Made by a program: the position numbers and the translations under genes. The notes under the pieces were generated by a model that ran no database searches, was not told where the DNA came from, and saw nothing but the letters and a program-made list of their open reading frames with translations. A DNA stretch of 61,871 bases from Pseudoflavonifractor sp. MSJ-30 (GTDB lineage: Bacteria; Bacillota; Clostridia; Oscillospirales; Oscillospiraceae): assembly GCF_018918045.1 (NCBI RefSeq), contig NZ_JAHLPU010000006.1, positions 1-61,871 on the forward strand. Reading direction: 5' to 3'. Shown here one piece after another: positions 8,080 through 15,944 of this stretch (its first letter is position 1; each line of letters opens with the position of its first letter).

Positions 8080-8546
8080 GATACGCCTGCTGCCGCCTGG
8101 AGGGCCGCAGCGGCCATGAGGCCGGGTGGGCTTTGCTGCGGCAGCTCTATCTGGAAGAGACCGGCCTGGCCCTGCCGCCTGTCCGGCTTTCCAAAACCGG
8201 AAAGCCCTATTTCCCCGACAGCCCCTATTGCTTCTCCATCTCCCATACCGGCCGTCACGCGGTGTGCGTGCTGGGGCAGCGCCCGGTGGGCATCGACATG
8301 GAGGAGCTGGACCGCCCCGTGCGGCTGAAAATCGCCGGGAGGATCCTGTCCGCCCCGGAGTACGGCCAATTTGCCCAGGCTGCCGACCAGCGCCGGGCCT
8401 TTCTGACCTTCTGGGTTCTGAAGGAGGCCCTTTTGAAGTGCCGGGGCACGGGCTTGCAGGGCATCCCCAACCACACGGCCTTTTCCCTTTCCGACCCCCG
8501 GGTCTGGGAGTGGGACGGCTGTCTGGTGGGCATGATCGTAGAATAG
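8076..8546 (+). CDS. 4'-phosphopantetheinyl transferase, Sfp type
   Basis: A 156-residue protein, short for an Sfp-type enzyme, with the family motifs in order: GKPYF, FSISHTG, VGIDMEE (magnesium-binding Asp/Glu) and FWVLKEALLK. It transfers phosphopantetheine from coenzyme A to a serine of a carrier protein. An obvious possible client is the DSL-motif carrier protein at 14391-14618 in the dlt-like cassette. No AcpS is visible in the window, so it might also serve fatty-acid synthesis. It overlaps the upstream gene by 4 bases. Confidence 0.9.
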   Translation: MRYACCRLEGRSGHEAGWALLRQLYLEETGLALPPVRLSKTGKPYFPDSPYCFSISHTGRHAVCVLGQRPVGIDMEELDRPVRLKIAGRILSAPEYGQFAQAADQRRAFLTFWVLKEALLKCRGTGLQGIPNHTAFSLSDPRVWEWDGCLVGMIVE

Positions 8547-8559
8547 AAAGGAAAATTCC

Positions 8560-9330
8560 ATGCTTTTTGACACCCACGCCCATATGGACGACCATGCCTT
8601 TGACCCGGACCGGGCCTTCCTTCTGGAAACCGCCCTGCCCCAGGCGGGCATTGGGCTTTTGATGAACCCCGGCTGCTCTCTGGCGTCCTCCCGGGCGGCC
8701 TCCGGGCTCTCTCAGCGCTATGACTACATCTACTCCGCCGTGGGCTCCCACCCGGACGCCGCCGACGAGGTGAACGACGAGGTGCTGGATGCCTACCGGG
8801 CCATGTGCCGGGAGAATCCAAAGATCCGGGCCGTGGGCGAGATCGGTCTGGACTATCACTATGAGGATATCCCCCGGGATATCCAGCAGCGGGCTTTCCG
8901 GGCACAGATGGAGCTGGCCCGGGAGCTGAATCTGCCCGTCATCGTCCATGAGCGGGAGGCCCATCAGGACGGCATGCGGATCGTCACGGAGTTTTCTCAG
9001 GTGATGGGGGTGTTCCACTGCTTTTCCGGCTCCGCGGAAATGGCCAAATGGCTGGCGGACCGGGGCTGGTACGTTGGCTTTACGGGGGTGCTGACCTTCA
9101 AAAATGCCCGTCGGGCGCTGGAGGCCGCCGCGGCGGTGCCCCGGGACCGGGTGGTCATCGAGACCGACTGCCCCTATATGTCCCCGGAACCCTTCCGGGG
9201 CAAACGCAACGACCCCACCCGGCTCTGCCGCATGGCCGAGGCTCTGGCGGCCCTCTGGGGCGTCACCCCGGAGGAGGCGGAGTTCATTACGTTTGAGAAT
9301 GGGAAAAGACTTTATAAAATTGACAATTGA
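8560..9330 (+). CDS. tatD: TatD family metal-dependent hydrolase
   Basis: A 256-residue TIM-barrel hydrolase with the TatD metal ligands visible: DTHAH at the N-terminus, GEIGLDYHYE, VHERE, FHCFSG and ETDCPY. Family members are 3'-5' exonucleases or D-aminoacyl-tRNA deacylase-like enzymes. Start ATG with AGAAAGG upstream. Oddity: the last three residues (IDN) and the TGA stop are supplied by a copy of the (ATTGACA)n repeat that begins inside the gene. Confidence 0.9.
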   Translation: MLFDTHAHMDDHAFDPDRAFLLETALPQAGIGLLMNPGCSLASSRAASGLSQRYDYIYSAVGSHPDAADEVNDEVLDAYRAMCRENPKIRAVGEIGLDYHYEDIPRDIQQRAFRAQMELARELNLPVIVHEREAHQDGMRIVTEFSQVMGVFHCFSGSAEMAKWLADRGWYVGFTGVLTFKNARRALEAAAAVPRDRVVIETDCPYMSPEPFRGKRNDPTRLCRMAEALAALWGVTPEEAEFITFENGKRLYKIDN

Positions 9331-9411
9331 CAATTGACAGTTGACAATTAAGGTGTTTCCTTTCGGAAACGATTCAAATAAAAATTCAAATTCGTCCCGC
9401 AGGGACACCAT
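9317..9411. repeat. (ATTGACA)n-bounded repeat, partial copy 1
   Basis: Left boundary of tandem ATTGACA heptamers, then a TTTCCtttcGGAAA hairpin and a GTCCCgcaGGGAC hairpin. The right-hand (ATTGTCA)n boundary is missing. It begins within the 3' end of tatD and provides its stop codon. Confidence 0.8.
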
Positions 9412-9470
9412 TGGATGGATTGAAAACCTATGAAAATAGTAGTATAATAACTGGGCTTACGTCATTATAA

Positions 9471-9593
9471 AATTGACAATTGACAATTGACAGTTGACAA
9501 TGGAGGAGTTTCCTTCGGAAACAAATCAAATAATTTCAAATTCGTCCCGCAGGGACACCATAATTGTCAATTGTTCATTGTCAATTGTCAATT
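9471..9593. repeat. (ATTGACA)n-bounded repeat, copy 2
   Basis: A complete copy: ATTGACA heptamers at the left, TTTCC/GGAAA and GTCCC/GGGAC hairpins inside, and ATTGTCA heptamers at the right. Same family as 14674-14789, 18440-18561 and 19615-19747. Confidence 0.85.
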
Positions 9594-9639
9594 CGTTTTC
9601 TGCGGGCTCATAACTTTCACAGACAACTAGGAGACAACT

Positions 9640-10410
9640 ATGCTGAATCAATTTTCCCGGTCGGAGCTGGTCTTCGGCAAGGACGCTATGGAAAAACTGA
9701 AAAACGCCCGGGTGGCCGTGTTTGGCATCGGCGGCGTGGGCGGCTATACGGTGGAGGCTCTGGCCCGGTCCGGAGTGGGGGCGTTGGATCTCATTGACGA
9801 CGATAAGGTCTGCATCACCAATCTGAACCGGCAGATCATCGCGACCCGCGGCACCGTGGGCAAATACAAGGTGGATGTGGCGAAAGACCGCATTCTGGAC
9901 ATCAACCCCAACTGCCGGGTGACCACCCATCAGACCTTTTTCATGCCGGACACCAAAGATCAGTTCGACTTTTCCCAGTACGACTATGTGGTGGACGCCA
10001 TCGACACCGTGACGGGCAAGAAGGAGATCATCCTCTGCGCCCGGGCGGCGGGGGTGCGTGTCATCAGCTCCATGGGCGCGGGCAACAAGGTGGAGGCCTC
10101 CGCCTTCAAGGTTGCGGATATCTATGAGACCAGCGTCTGCCCTCTGGCCCGGGTCATGCGGAAGATCTGCCGCCAGAACGGCATTGACCACCTGAAGGTG
10201 GTGTACTCCGAGGAAAAGCCCATCCGGCCTCTGGAGGATATGGCCATTTCCTGCCGGGCCCACTGCGTCTGCCCGCCGGGCACCGCCCGCAAATGCACCC
10301 AGCGCCGGGACATCCCCGGCTCCACCCCCTTCGCCGTGGCTGCCGCCGGGATGATTATCGCCGGCGAGGTGGTCAAAGACCTGACGGCCTTTGACAGAGG
10401 GGATAGATAA
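9640..10410 (+). CDS. tcdA: tRNA threonylcarbamoyladenosine dehydratase (ThiF/E1-like)
   Basis: A 256-residue E1-like ATP-binding protein with the nucleotide motif GIGGVGGYT near residue 30, then DDDKVCITNLNRQ and the C-terminal SPG/FAVAAAGMIIAGEVV region. It matches TcdA/CsdL, which cyclises t6A37 to ct6A in tRNAs. The cysteine-bearing segment CRAHCVCPPGTARKC is longer than usual. The start has AGGAG upstream. The substrate is inferred from family resemblance; other ThiF-like adenylating roles are possible. Confidence 0.87.
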   Translation: MLNQFSRSELVFGKDAMEKLKNARVAVFGIGGVGGYTVEALARSGVGALDLIDDDKVCITNLNRQIIATRGTVGKYKVDVAKDRILDINPNCRVTTHQTFFMPDTKDQFDFSQYDYVVDAIDTVTGKKEIILCARAAGVRVISSMGAGNKVEASAFKVADIYETSVCPLARVMRKICRQNGIDHLKVVYSEEKPIRPLEDMAISCRAHCVCPPGTARKCTQRRDIPGSTPFAVAAAGMIIAGEVVKDLTAFDRGDR

Positions 10411-10549
10411 AGCAGGGGCTGTCGCCCATTCGTGTGTGAAAACTTTGTTATTTATTTCGGACGAAAGCTCTGCCCACATCTCGGCTGGGTGCCTCCGGCG
10501 GGGAGCTTCTTGGCGGGACAAGAAAGAGGGAGCAGCTTAAGGTCGTAAG

Positions 10550-10770
10550 GGCTTCCCCTCCGGGGAAGCTGGCTCGGCAAAGCCGAGACTGAAGAGGGAC
10601 AGTAGAGGCTGGCTCCATTTGTGAGGCTTCGGCGAATTCGTACGTTCTTCGATTGGAGCTTCCAAATCGAGGTTATACGAATTCGCCGGAGACTGTACCG
10701 TATTCAGGCGTTTACCGTCCCTCTTTCGTCACGGCCTACGGCCGTGCCACCTTCCCCGGAGGGGAAGGCT
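10550..10770. repeat. Large foldback repeat of about 220 bp
   Basis: Long inverted arms: the outer ends are GCTTCCCCTCCGGGGAAGC and its counterpart near 10751-10770, and the centre has GGCGAATTCGTA facing TACGAATTCGCC. The 513-base gap between tcdA and the patatin gene (10411-10923) holds this element, a partial TTGGCGGGACAAGAAAG copy at about 10509 and the 71-bp repeat. I see no gene in it. Confidence 0.7.
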
Positions 10771-10786
10771 TTTCTTCAAGACTCCC

Positions 10787-10857
10787 GCCTCCCTTAAGCC
10801 GCATTCTTTCCCCCTTTCTTGGCGGGACAAGAAAGGGGCCCCCGGAGGGGCCCAGCC
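10787..10857. repeat. 71-bp dispersed repeat, copy 2
   Basis: Nearly identical to 9-79 including the perfect CCCCTTTCTTG/CAAGAAAGGGG stem. It lies downstream of the minus-strand patatin gene and could act as its transcript-end hairpin. Confidence 0.8.
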
Positions 10858-10923
10858 TGTGTGCGGACAAAGCTATTGACAAAATAGAGCAAAGTTTTTG
10901 TGTTGACGGTCTGCTGTAGGCTT

Positions 10924-11829
10924 TTACAGCGGCTGGCCCAGGTATCTGGACAGGGCTTCCAGGCTGTTCAGGCCCTCCGTGTAGCCCTGCCAGTAGAGGG
11001 CGCCCAGCTTTTCCATGTCTCCTTCCACCCGGGACACGGTAATGGGCCGCTCCGGGGCCAGTACAAAAACTCTGCCGGACCGCTCCAGCTCCTCCAGCCG
11101 GTCGCACAGACCGTTGTAGACCGTATGAATCCGGTCCACGTTCCGGGCAAACTCCGGCCAGCGGCGGTAGACAGCTTCGGCGGTATTTTGTCCTTTGGGG
11201 GGCTTTCGGTAGCTTCTGTGCCGGGTGCGGATGACGACGATCTTGTCGTACCCCTGCCCCAATGCCCAGTCGAAGGGAATGCCGCAGCTGCACCCGCCGT
11301 CCAGGCAGGGCACGCCGTTCACATCCACCATAGGCGTCACAAAGGGCATGGAGGCCGAGGCCTTTACGGCGGCGAAGATATCGCACTGTCCCCGCTCCCA
11401 GAAGACGGATTCTCCCGTGCGGCAGTCTGTGGCCTCCGCCAGGAAGCGGCGGCGGGGATCGTTGAAACGCTGCGTGTCCAGCGGTTCGATTTCGTTGTAG
11501 TCGTACAGCAGAAAATCCAGCCGGATCAGGCTCTTGCTTTTCCGCAGAGCCTGCGTGCCGATGTAGGCTTTGTCGTGGCGGTGGCCCAGGTTGGCCCGGG
11601 CGGAGCGGCCGATCTGTCCGCTGACATAGCTGACACCGCCAAGGGCCCCGGCGCTGACGCCCAAGGTGCAGGAAAAGTTTACGCCCCGCTGCATCCAGGC
11701 ATCCAGCGCACCCTGGGTATACATCCCCCGAAACGCGCCGCCTTCCAGCACCAGACAGCCCTCAATGAGCCCCTCCTGCGCAAGCCCTGTAGGGATACTG
11801 CCCAATTTCGAATAGATATCCTGACCCAT
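10924..11829 (-). CDS. Patatin-like phospholipase family protein
   Basis: A 301-residue patatin-fold lipase. Visible are the oxyanion loop GGAFRG (residues 30-35), the nucleophile elbow GVSAG with Ser59, and the Asp of the DGG motif at Asp177. A Ser-Asp dyad acyl hydrolase of the bacterial RssA/YjjU-like type is expected, with no signal peptide. The ATG follows a strong AAGGAGG. It stands alone. Lipid or ester substrate unknown. Confidence 0.87.
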   Translation of the reverse strand: MGQDIYSKLGSIPTGLAQEGLIEGCLVLEGGAFRGMYTQGALDAWMQRGVNFSCTLGVSAGALGGVSYVSGQIGRSARANLGHRHDKAYIGTQALRKSKSLIRLDFLLYDYNEIEPLDTQRFNDPRRRFLAEATDCRTGESVFWERGQCDIFAAVKASASMPFVTPMVDVNGVPCLDGGCSCGIPFDWALGQGYDKIVVIRTRHRSYRKPPKGQNTAEAVYRRWPEFARNVDRIHTVYNGLCDRLEELERSGRVFVLAPERPITVSRVEGDMEKLGALYWQGYTEGLNSLEALSRYLGQPL

Positions 11830-11867
11830 AAAGGACCTCCTTTTTGTAATTTTTCTGCATTTTATCA

Positions 11868-11927
11868 GGTTTCCGCCAAAAAATCAAGGGAAAATTGAAG
11901 CACCCCGGTTCCTGAAAACCGAGGTGC
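11868..11927 (-). terminator. Terminator-like hairpin upstream of the patatin gene
   Basis: Read on the minus strand, GCACCTCGGTT pairs with AACCGGGGTGC (11900-11927), followed by a T-rich run down to about 11868. It lies between the promoter at 12009-12036 and the patatin start, so it would end a short transcript or attenuate the gene. Confidence 0.55.
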
Positions 11928-11992
11928 TCCCGCGTAACAAAGAACAAACAATCCCGCGGCGGCAAGGGGGATCGATCCGCCTGCGGTAGAAG

Positions 11993-12036
11993 TTAGCCTT
12001 TGCTAATCATTATAGCGGAGAATTCATATTTGTCAA
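11993..12036 (-). promoter_or_regulatory. Minus-strand promoter with a DtxR-like operator
   Basis: On the minus strand: TTGACA (12036-12031), a 16-base spacer, TATAAT (12014-12009), then at the expected start site the inverted repeat TTAGCAAAGGCTAA (12006-11993). A TTAG-N6-CTAA palindrome over the start resembles metal-repressor (DtxR/MntR family) operators, but the regulator is an inference. No gene of more than tiny size lies before the hairpin at 11900-11927. The whole 632-base gap 11830-12461 holds this unit, the 185-bp repeat and the antisense RNA region. Confidence 0.6.
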
Positions 12037-12075
12037 GAAAAAACTTCTGAGAGAAAACACATTGACAGCCATGGG

Positions 12076-12260
12076 CCCAGCGTGTCAAAAAAGTCCAAAG
12101 GATAGGATGTCATTCCGAACCAGTCCTCAGACTGGTGTGGGAATCCCCCGGTTAGACGTAGAAACTACCGGTCTAGGAATGAAAATGTTTGAAAATCCGG
12201 GGGATTGCCACGGCAGTGTGCGCACTGCCTCGCAATGACATAGTTCTTTGACAGTCTGAG
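12076..12260. repeat. 185-bp terminal-inverted-repeat element, copy B
   Basis: Same length and orientation as 52927-53111 and the inverse of 5728-5911. The ends are CCCAGCGTGTCAAA and TTTGACAGTCTGAG. The internal palindromes CCAGTCCTCAGACTGG and GGCAGTGTGCGCACTGCC are conserved. Confidence 0.87.
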
Positions 12261-12348
12261 ACATAGGCCGTTTCCTACAACCTTGTTTTCACATGGTGTC
12301 TGCAAATTTGTAACGTATGCGGTTGTTGCGGGAAAGTTTTCGGAACGG

Positions 12349-12377
12349 TTGACAAAATAAAAGACCTGGGGTACAGT
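12349..12377 (+). promoter_or_regulatory. Promoter of the predicted antisense RNA
   Basis: TTGACA (12349-12354), a 17-base spacer, TACAGT (12372-12377). It points towards the 3' end of the small toxin gene, with no plus-strand gene downstream. Confidence 0.75.
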
Positions 12378-12383
12378 ATAGAC

Positions 12384-12478
12384 ACAAAGGGTGCCGCCAG
12401 CAGGTCGGCTCCCCAAATGTGTCACGAAGAGATAATCGTAACTTTGGAGAGAGTTGGGCGATTATCTCTTCTTGTTAT
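12384..12478 (+). ncRNA. Predicted antisense RNA (type I antitoxin, RatA/SR4-like)
   Basis: A transcript from the promoter at 12349-12377 would start near 12384. It would end at a 12-bp hairpin, AAGAGATAATCG and CGATTATCTCTT (about 12427-12473), followed by TTGTTATTGTT. It would pair with the 3' end of the toxin mRNA, including its last codons from 12462. Partner RNAs overlapping at their 3' ends are the layout of txpA/RatA and bsrG/SR4 in Bacillus. The hairpin is symmetric enough to terminate both strands. Boundaries are inferred. Confidence 0.65.
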
Positions 12479-12554
12479 TGTTATCCTGGCGGACCAGGGT
12501 AATGACGGCAATGATGACCATGCAGAATTGAAAAATTCCTTCCCATGTAACCAT
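12462..12554 (-). CDS. Holin-like small hydrophobic toxin (type I toxin-antitoxin)
   Basis: A 30-residue peptide: a short polar start (MVTWEGIFQF), one hydrophobic segment (CMVIIAVITLV) and a charged, Asn/Lys-rich end (DNNNKKR). This is the build of the small putative holin-like toxin family related to TxpA and BsrG, which act on the membrane. The Shine-Dalgarno is unusually strong (AAGGGGGTG, 7-base spacer), also typical of these toxins. A leader of about 130 bases lies between the gene and the terminator at 12685-12730; its promoter was not found. Confidence 0.75.
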   Translation of the reverse strand: MVTWEGIFQFCMVIIAVITLVRQDNNNKKR

Positions 12555-12684
12555 AATCGTCACCCCCTTTCTATCTGGAAGGGGGCAAAAGAAGAGTTAC
12601 CCCCGAATGGATCGAGGGGAACCGCCTGCCGGGGTGCTGGCAGCACCTCGGGTATGGCAGCACAGAATTCGACGAATTGCAAGG

Positions 12685-12730
12685 AAAACGGGACATGAAA
12701 TGCCGCAAGGCAATCATGTCCCGTTTTTTT
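12685..12730 (-). terminator. Bidirectional terminator after the MBOAT gene
   Basis: A 14-bp perfect stem, AAAACGGGACATGA and TCATGTCCCGTTTT, lies 5-10 bases past the MBOAT stop on the minus strand. T-runs on both strands (7 Ts on the plus side) make it a strong terminator either way. Confidence 0.85.
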
Positions 12731-12735
12731 ACAGA

Positions 12736-14379
12736 TCAAAAATTCGCGTACATCGGGTCCACGGCCACATAGCCCGCGCCGTAGGCGCCGAAGATCAGGA
12801 TGAAGAGGATCAGGGCGTACCATACGCACCAGCGCAGCCAGACCGGCCTCTTTTGCAGGGATTCCCGAAGGGAGACGCCCCGCTCCTGGAGGATGCTGAC
12901 GGCCAGAATGATCGCCGCGGCCACGGCCACGATATACAAATCCCGGATGTTGTAATTGATGACGCTGACAAGGGTTATGAGCGTGTCCTTTATTGAGTAA
13001 TATTTGCTGAAGGGATTCCCGAAATCCGTGAAGATCCGGCGCAGCATCCTTCCGGCCATGGCCATATTGTCCGCCCGGAAGATGATTTCTCCCAGCACCA
13101 CCAGAAAGGCCGTCCGCAGCATCTGAAACAGCCGGAAGGGCTTGTTTTCCGGGGTAAAGCGCAGCTTTTCGTTGACGGTCTTCAGGTACGGCGCGAAGAC
13201 ATTGCCAAGCAGGATCAGCACGAAGTGGTACAGGCCGAAGAAAACATAGTGCCAGGCGGCGCCGTGCCACAGTCCGTTGGAGAACCAGACACACAGCAGG
13301 GCAATGGAGCCGGCAATCAGAGGGCCGAAGTGGTTGCCCAGTTTTTTCCGGGCGGCGGTGGTCAGCTTCTTCAAAGGGCCGGACATGGTGACGGGATAGA
13401 AAATATAGTCCCGGAACCAGGTGCCCAGGGTGATGTGCCACCGGGTCCAGAATTCGGAGATGTTTTTGGAGAAAAAGGGGCGCTTGAAGTTTTCCGGCAT
13501 GGTGATGCCGAAAATCCGGGCCGTGCCGCAGACCGCGTCCATGGAGCCGGAGAAGTCGGCGTAGAGCTGTAAGGTGTAGAGAATGCCGCCCAGCAGGGAC
13601 ATATAGCCGGGGTAGCTGTTGGCCTGGGAAAAAAGCTCCTCCACAACCGGATTCAGCCGGTCCGCGATGACCAGCTTTTTCATAAGGCCGAAGGCAATCC
13701 GCTGGAGGCCCAGACAGAGGTTTTCATACCGGATGGGGCCCGCTTCCCAGAGAGCCTGGGCCGTCTGTCCGTAGCGGCAGATGGGGCCCTCTACAATGCC
13801 CGGGAAAAAGCCCAGAAACAGCCCCAGCCGCAGAATGTTCCGGTCCGCCGGAATGGTCTGCCGGTATACATCCACCAGATAGCTTACGCTTTGCAGGATG
13901 AAGAAGCTCAGGCCCAGAGGCTTGACGAAGGCCGGAACGGTAAAGACGGTGCCGAACAGGGCGTTGACGTTTTCCAGAAAGAAACCGGAATATTTCAGCA
14001 CCAGAATCAGCCCGATGTGGGCGGTGACTGCCAGGGCCAGCACCCCTCTTGCCCGGCGGTTGAAGGCTTTTTTGATGGCCTTCCGCTCAGATTTTTCCGC
14101 GGCCTTCACCGCGGCGTCCCGCCGGGTAAAGATGTGCCGCATCCACAGCCCGCAGCCCCAGATGGCCGCGGCGGAGAGCAGAAGATAGACGATGTACACT
14201 CCGCTGATCAGCCAGTAGAAGCCCAGGCTCAGAAGAAGCAGTGCGTATTTTTTCCATTTATTGGGGGTCAGTCCGTAAAAGATCAGGGCCAGAGGCAGAA
14301 AGAGCCCCAGATACAGCACCGAGAAATAGGCGGACAGATCCGGGAACGCGCCTGCGTAAAGGCGGGTCAGCAGCTGCAT
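12736..14379 (-). CDS. MBOAT family O-acyltransferase, DltB/AlgI-like
   Basis: A 547-residue membrane-bound O-acyltransferase with about 11 hydrophobic spans. Conserved histidines are visible in WHITLG (His315) and NGLWHGAAW (His372, the presumed catalytic one). In Dlt systems DltB takes the aminoacyl group from carrier protein DltC and passes it across the membrane; AlgI-type enzymes O-acetylate polysaccharides. Here it is the last gene of a cassette with a carrier protein, an adenylating ligase, a PLP decarboxylase and an SGNH esterase, which points to the DltB-like role. It lies 11 bases after the carrier gene. Confidence 0.88.
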   Translation of the reverse strand: MQLLTRLYAGAFPDLSAYFSVLYLGLFLPLALIFYGLTPNKWKKYALLLLSLGFYWLISGVYIVYLLLSAAAIWGCGLWMRHIFTRRDAAVKAAEKSERKAIKKAFNRRARGVLALAVTAHIGLILVLKYSGFFLENVNALFGTVFTVPAFVKPLGLSFFILQSVSYLVDVYRQTIPADRNILRLGLFLGFFPGIVEGPICRYGQTAQALWEAGPIRYENLCLGLQRIAFGLMKKLVIADRLNPVVEELFSQANSYPGYMSLLGGILYTLQLYADFSGSMDAVCGTARIFGITMPENFKRPFFSKNISEFWTRWHITLGTWFRDYIFYPVTMSGPLKKLTTAARKKLGNHFGPLIAGSIALLCVWFSNGLWHGAAWHYVFFGLYHFVLILLGNVFAPYLKTVNEKLRFTPENKPFRLFQMLRTAFLVVLGEIIFRADNMAMAGRMLRRIFTDFGNPFSKYYSIKDTLITLVSVINYNIRDLYIVAVAAAIILAVSILQERGVSLRESLQKRPVWLRWCVWYALILFILIFGAYGAGYVAVDPMYANF

Positions 14380-14390
14380 AGCTGATCTCC

Positions 14391-14618
14391 TCAGTCTTCC
14401 TGCAGCCGCTGAACCATCTCCAGCATGGCATTGGCGGAATTGAAGTTGGCGGGGATGATCTCCACAGCGGGGATGGTCACGTCAAAGGTGTCCTCAAGCT
14501 CGGCAACCAGAGAAATGATGGACAGAGAGTCCAGCAGATGGTCGTCAATCAGGTGATCCTCGTGTTCAAAGTCCACCCCGGGCTGAATGTCGTTCAGAAT
14601 TTCAAGCAGTTCTTCCAT
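14391..14618 (-). CDS. Acyl carrier protein, DltC-like
   Basis: A 75-residue acidic carrier protein with the phosphopantetheine site DSL, Ser31 being the acceptor. The frame is open upstream to 14690, but that part comes from the (ATTGACA)n repeat. The ATG at 14618 has AAAGGA upstream and gives the normal length of a carrier protein. It sits between the decarboxylase and MBOAT genes and is the expected shuttle for the activated amino acid. Possible activator: the Sfp-type enzyme at 8076-8546. Confidence 0.88.
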   Translation of the reverse strand: MEELLEILNDIQPGVDFEHEDHLIDDHLLDSLSIISLVAELEDTFDVTIPAVEIIPANFNSANAMLEMVQRLQED

Positions 14619-14673
14619 GATGATTGTGTCCTTTCGTTTTTTATTTTGGATGGGTAAATGAATTGGAGATTGA

Positions 14674-14789
14674 AAATTGACAATTGACAATGAACAATTG
14701 ACAATTGTGGTGTCCCTTCGGGACGTTTGAAATTATTTTTTGTTTATTTCCGGAGGAAATTCCTTAATTGTCAATTGTCAATTGTCCAT
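14674..14789. repeat. (ATTGACA)n-bounded repeat, copy 3, inside the dlt-like operon
   Basis: ATTGACA heptamers, GTCCCttcGGGAC and TTTCCggagGAAA hairpins, then ATTGTCA heptamers. It fills the gap between the decarboxylase and carrier genes, which should be co-transcribed. It supplies the last codons and stop of the decarboxylase. Confidence 0.85.
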
Positions 14790-15944
14790 TTTTCCGCCGT
14801 CCATATTCATCGGATACGTCTCCGTGGTCTCCCGGGCGCGGTGGAGTTTGCCTGTTTCGTCCAGAATGTACACCGCCGGTAAGTCCCGGCTGAGGAACAG
14901 AGAAATGCCCTCGGTGACGCAGTAGGCGCCGGTGTTGTAAAAGCACAGGGTATCGCCGACGCCGACCTCCGGCAGGGGCAGGCCCTTTACCAGAATGTCA
15001 TTCATGGAGCACAGGCTCCCGCAGAGGTTCCAGTCCTTTGCCGGAGGCAGGTTCTCCTTGCCGCAGAGGGTGACCTTCGGGAGCTTCATGCCCATGTACT
15101 GGCCGTAGTAGACCATCTGGTGCATGCCGCCGTCCAGAATCAGATAGTTCTGACCATGGTTGTTTTTCAGGTCGGCCACATGGGTGAAGTACCGGCCGCA
15201 GCAGGCGGCGATGGACCGCCCCAACTCCAGCGTGATCTTACCCTGCCACTGTGTCTGCTCCAGCAGCTGCCGCAGGCCGAGAATCAGTTCCCCTTCGTCC
15301 AGCGTCTCGCCGAAATAGCTTACCGGGAAGCCGGGGCCGTATTCCAGCTCCGGGCTGCGCCAGCCGCAGTCCGTTTCCAGCCGGGTCAACAGCTCGTCCA
15401 GCCGCAGAATTTCCCGGCGCAGTTTTTTAAGGGAGGTCTTCTGGGTGCCGGAGAAAAACTGGATGCCCCGGTAGTCCAGGCCGGGGTGATCCCCCCGATA
15501 GCGGACCAGAGCCTCGATGTCCTCCTCGTTGATGCCGAACTGGCTGTCATTGGTGAGCCGCAGCAGAATTTTCAGCTTCTTCCCGTATTTCCCGGAGAGC
15601 CGGTCCAGAAGCTCGAACTGGGTCAGGGATTCCACGGTGTAGATTCGCCCGTCGGTATTTGCCACCAGTTCCTCAATAAAGGCCGGCGTCTTGTTGATGC
15701 CGGAGATCACGGTGGCGGCGGGGTCAACGCCCAGAGCGTCACAGATGCGGCTCTCGCCGGGGGAGCAGATTTCCAGCCGCTCCACCCTGGGAAGGGCACC
15801 TTTTACCAGAAAGGGATTGGCTTTGATGGCGTAGGCCAGCCGGATGTTCTCGCCCAGCAGGCCCCGCAGATCGTCAATGCGCTGCCCCAGAGCCCGGAAG
15901 TCAAAGACATAGTAGGCCGTATCCTGCAATTTGGAAATGTCCAT
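14778..15944 (-). CDS. Fold-type III PLP-dependent decarboxylase (LysA/ODC/BtrK-like)
   Basis: A 388-residue protein of the diaminopimelate/ornithine decarboxylase fold. The PLP lysine is Lys41 in YAIKAN. The substrate/PLP segments are CSPGE (60-64) and ELGR (240-243), the conserved active-site cysteine is Cys312 (GSLCSMND), and a PLP-contacting tyrosine is Tyr341 (NTGAYC). It is not near lysine or polyamine genes but lies between an adenylating ligase and a carrier protein. That context recalls BtrK of butirosin biosynthesis, which decarboxylates glutamyl-carrier protein to a GABA thioester. The same logic is inferred here. The extreme C-terminus is encoded by a repeat. Confidence 0.82.
   Translation of the reverse strand: MDISKLQDTAYYVFDFRALGQRIDDLRGLLGENIRLAYAIKANPFLVKGALPRVERLEICSPGESRICDALGVDPAATVISGINKTPAFIEELVANTDGRIYTVESLTQFELLDRLSGKYGKKLKILLRLTNDSQFGINEEDIEALVRYRGDHPGLDYRGIQFFSGTQKTSLKKLRREILRLDELLTRLETDCGWRSPELEYGPGFPVSYFGETLDEGELILGLRQLLEQTQWQGKITLELGRSIAACCGRYFTHVADLKNNHGQNYLILDGGMHQMVYYGQYMGMKLPKVTLCGKENLPPAKDWNLCGSLCSMNDILVKGLPLPEVGVGDTLCFYNTGAYCVTEGISLFLSRDLPAVYILDETGKLHRARETTETYPMNMDGGKMDN

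Noticed and set aside
9317-9593. CRISPR-like array from the repeated ATTGACA units
   Set aside because: Units are 7 bases, adjacent and palindromic with the other end; there are no spacers and no cas genes. It is a dispersed repeat.
12081-12257. Non-coding RNA gene suggested by paired palindromes
   Set aside because: The same 185-bp unit occurs at two other unrelated places with terminal inverted repeats, which fits a mobile repeat better.
14619-14690. N-terminal extension of the carrier protein
   Set aside because: The extra codons come from the repeat at 14674-14789, and a good ribosome site marks the ATG at 14618.
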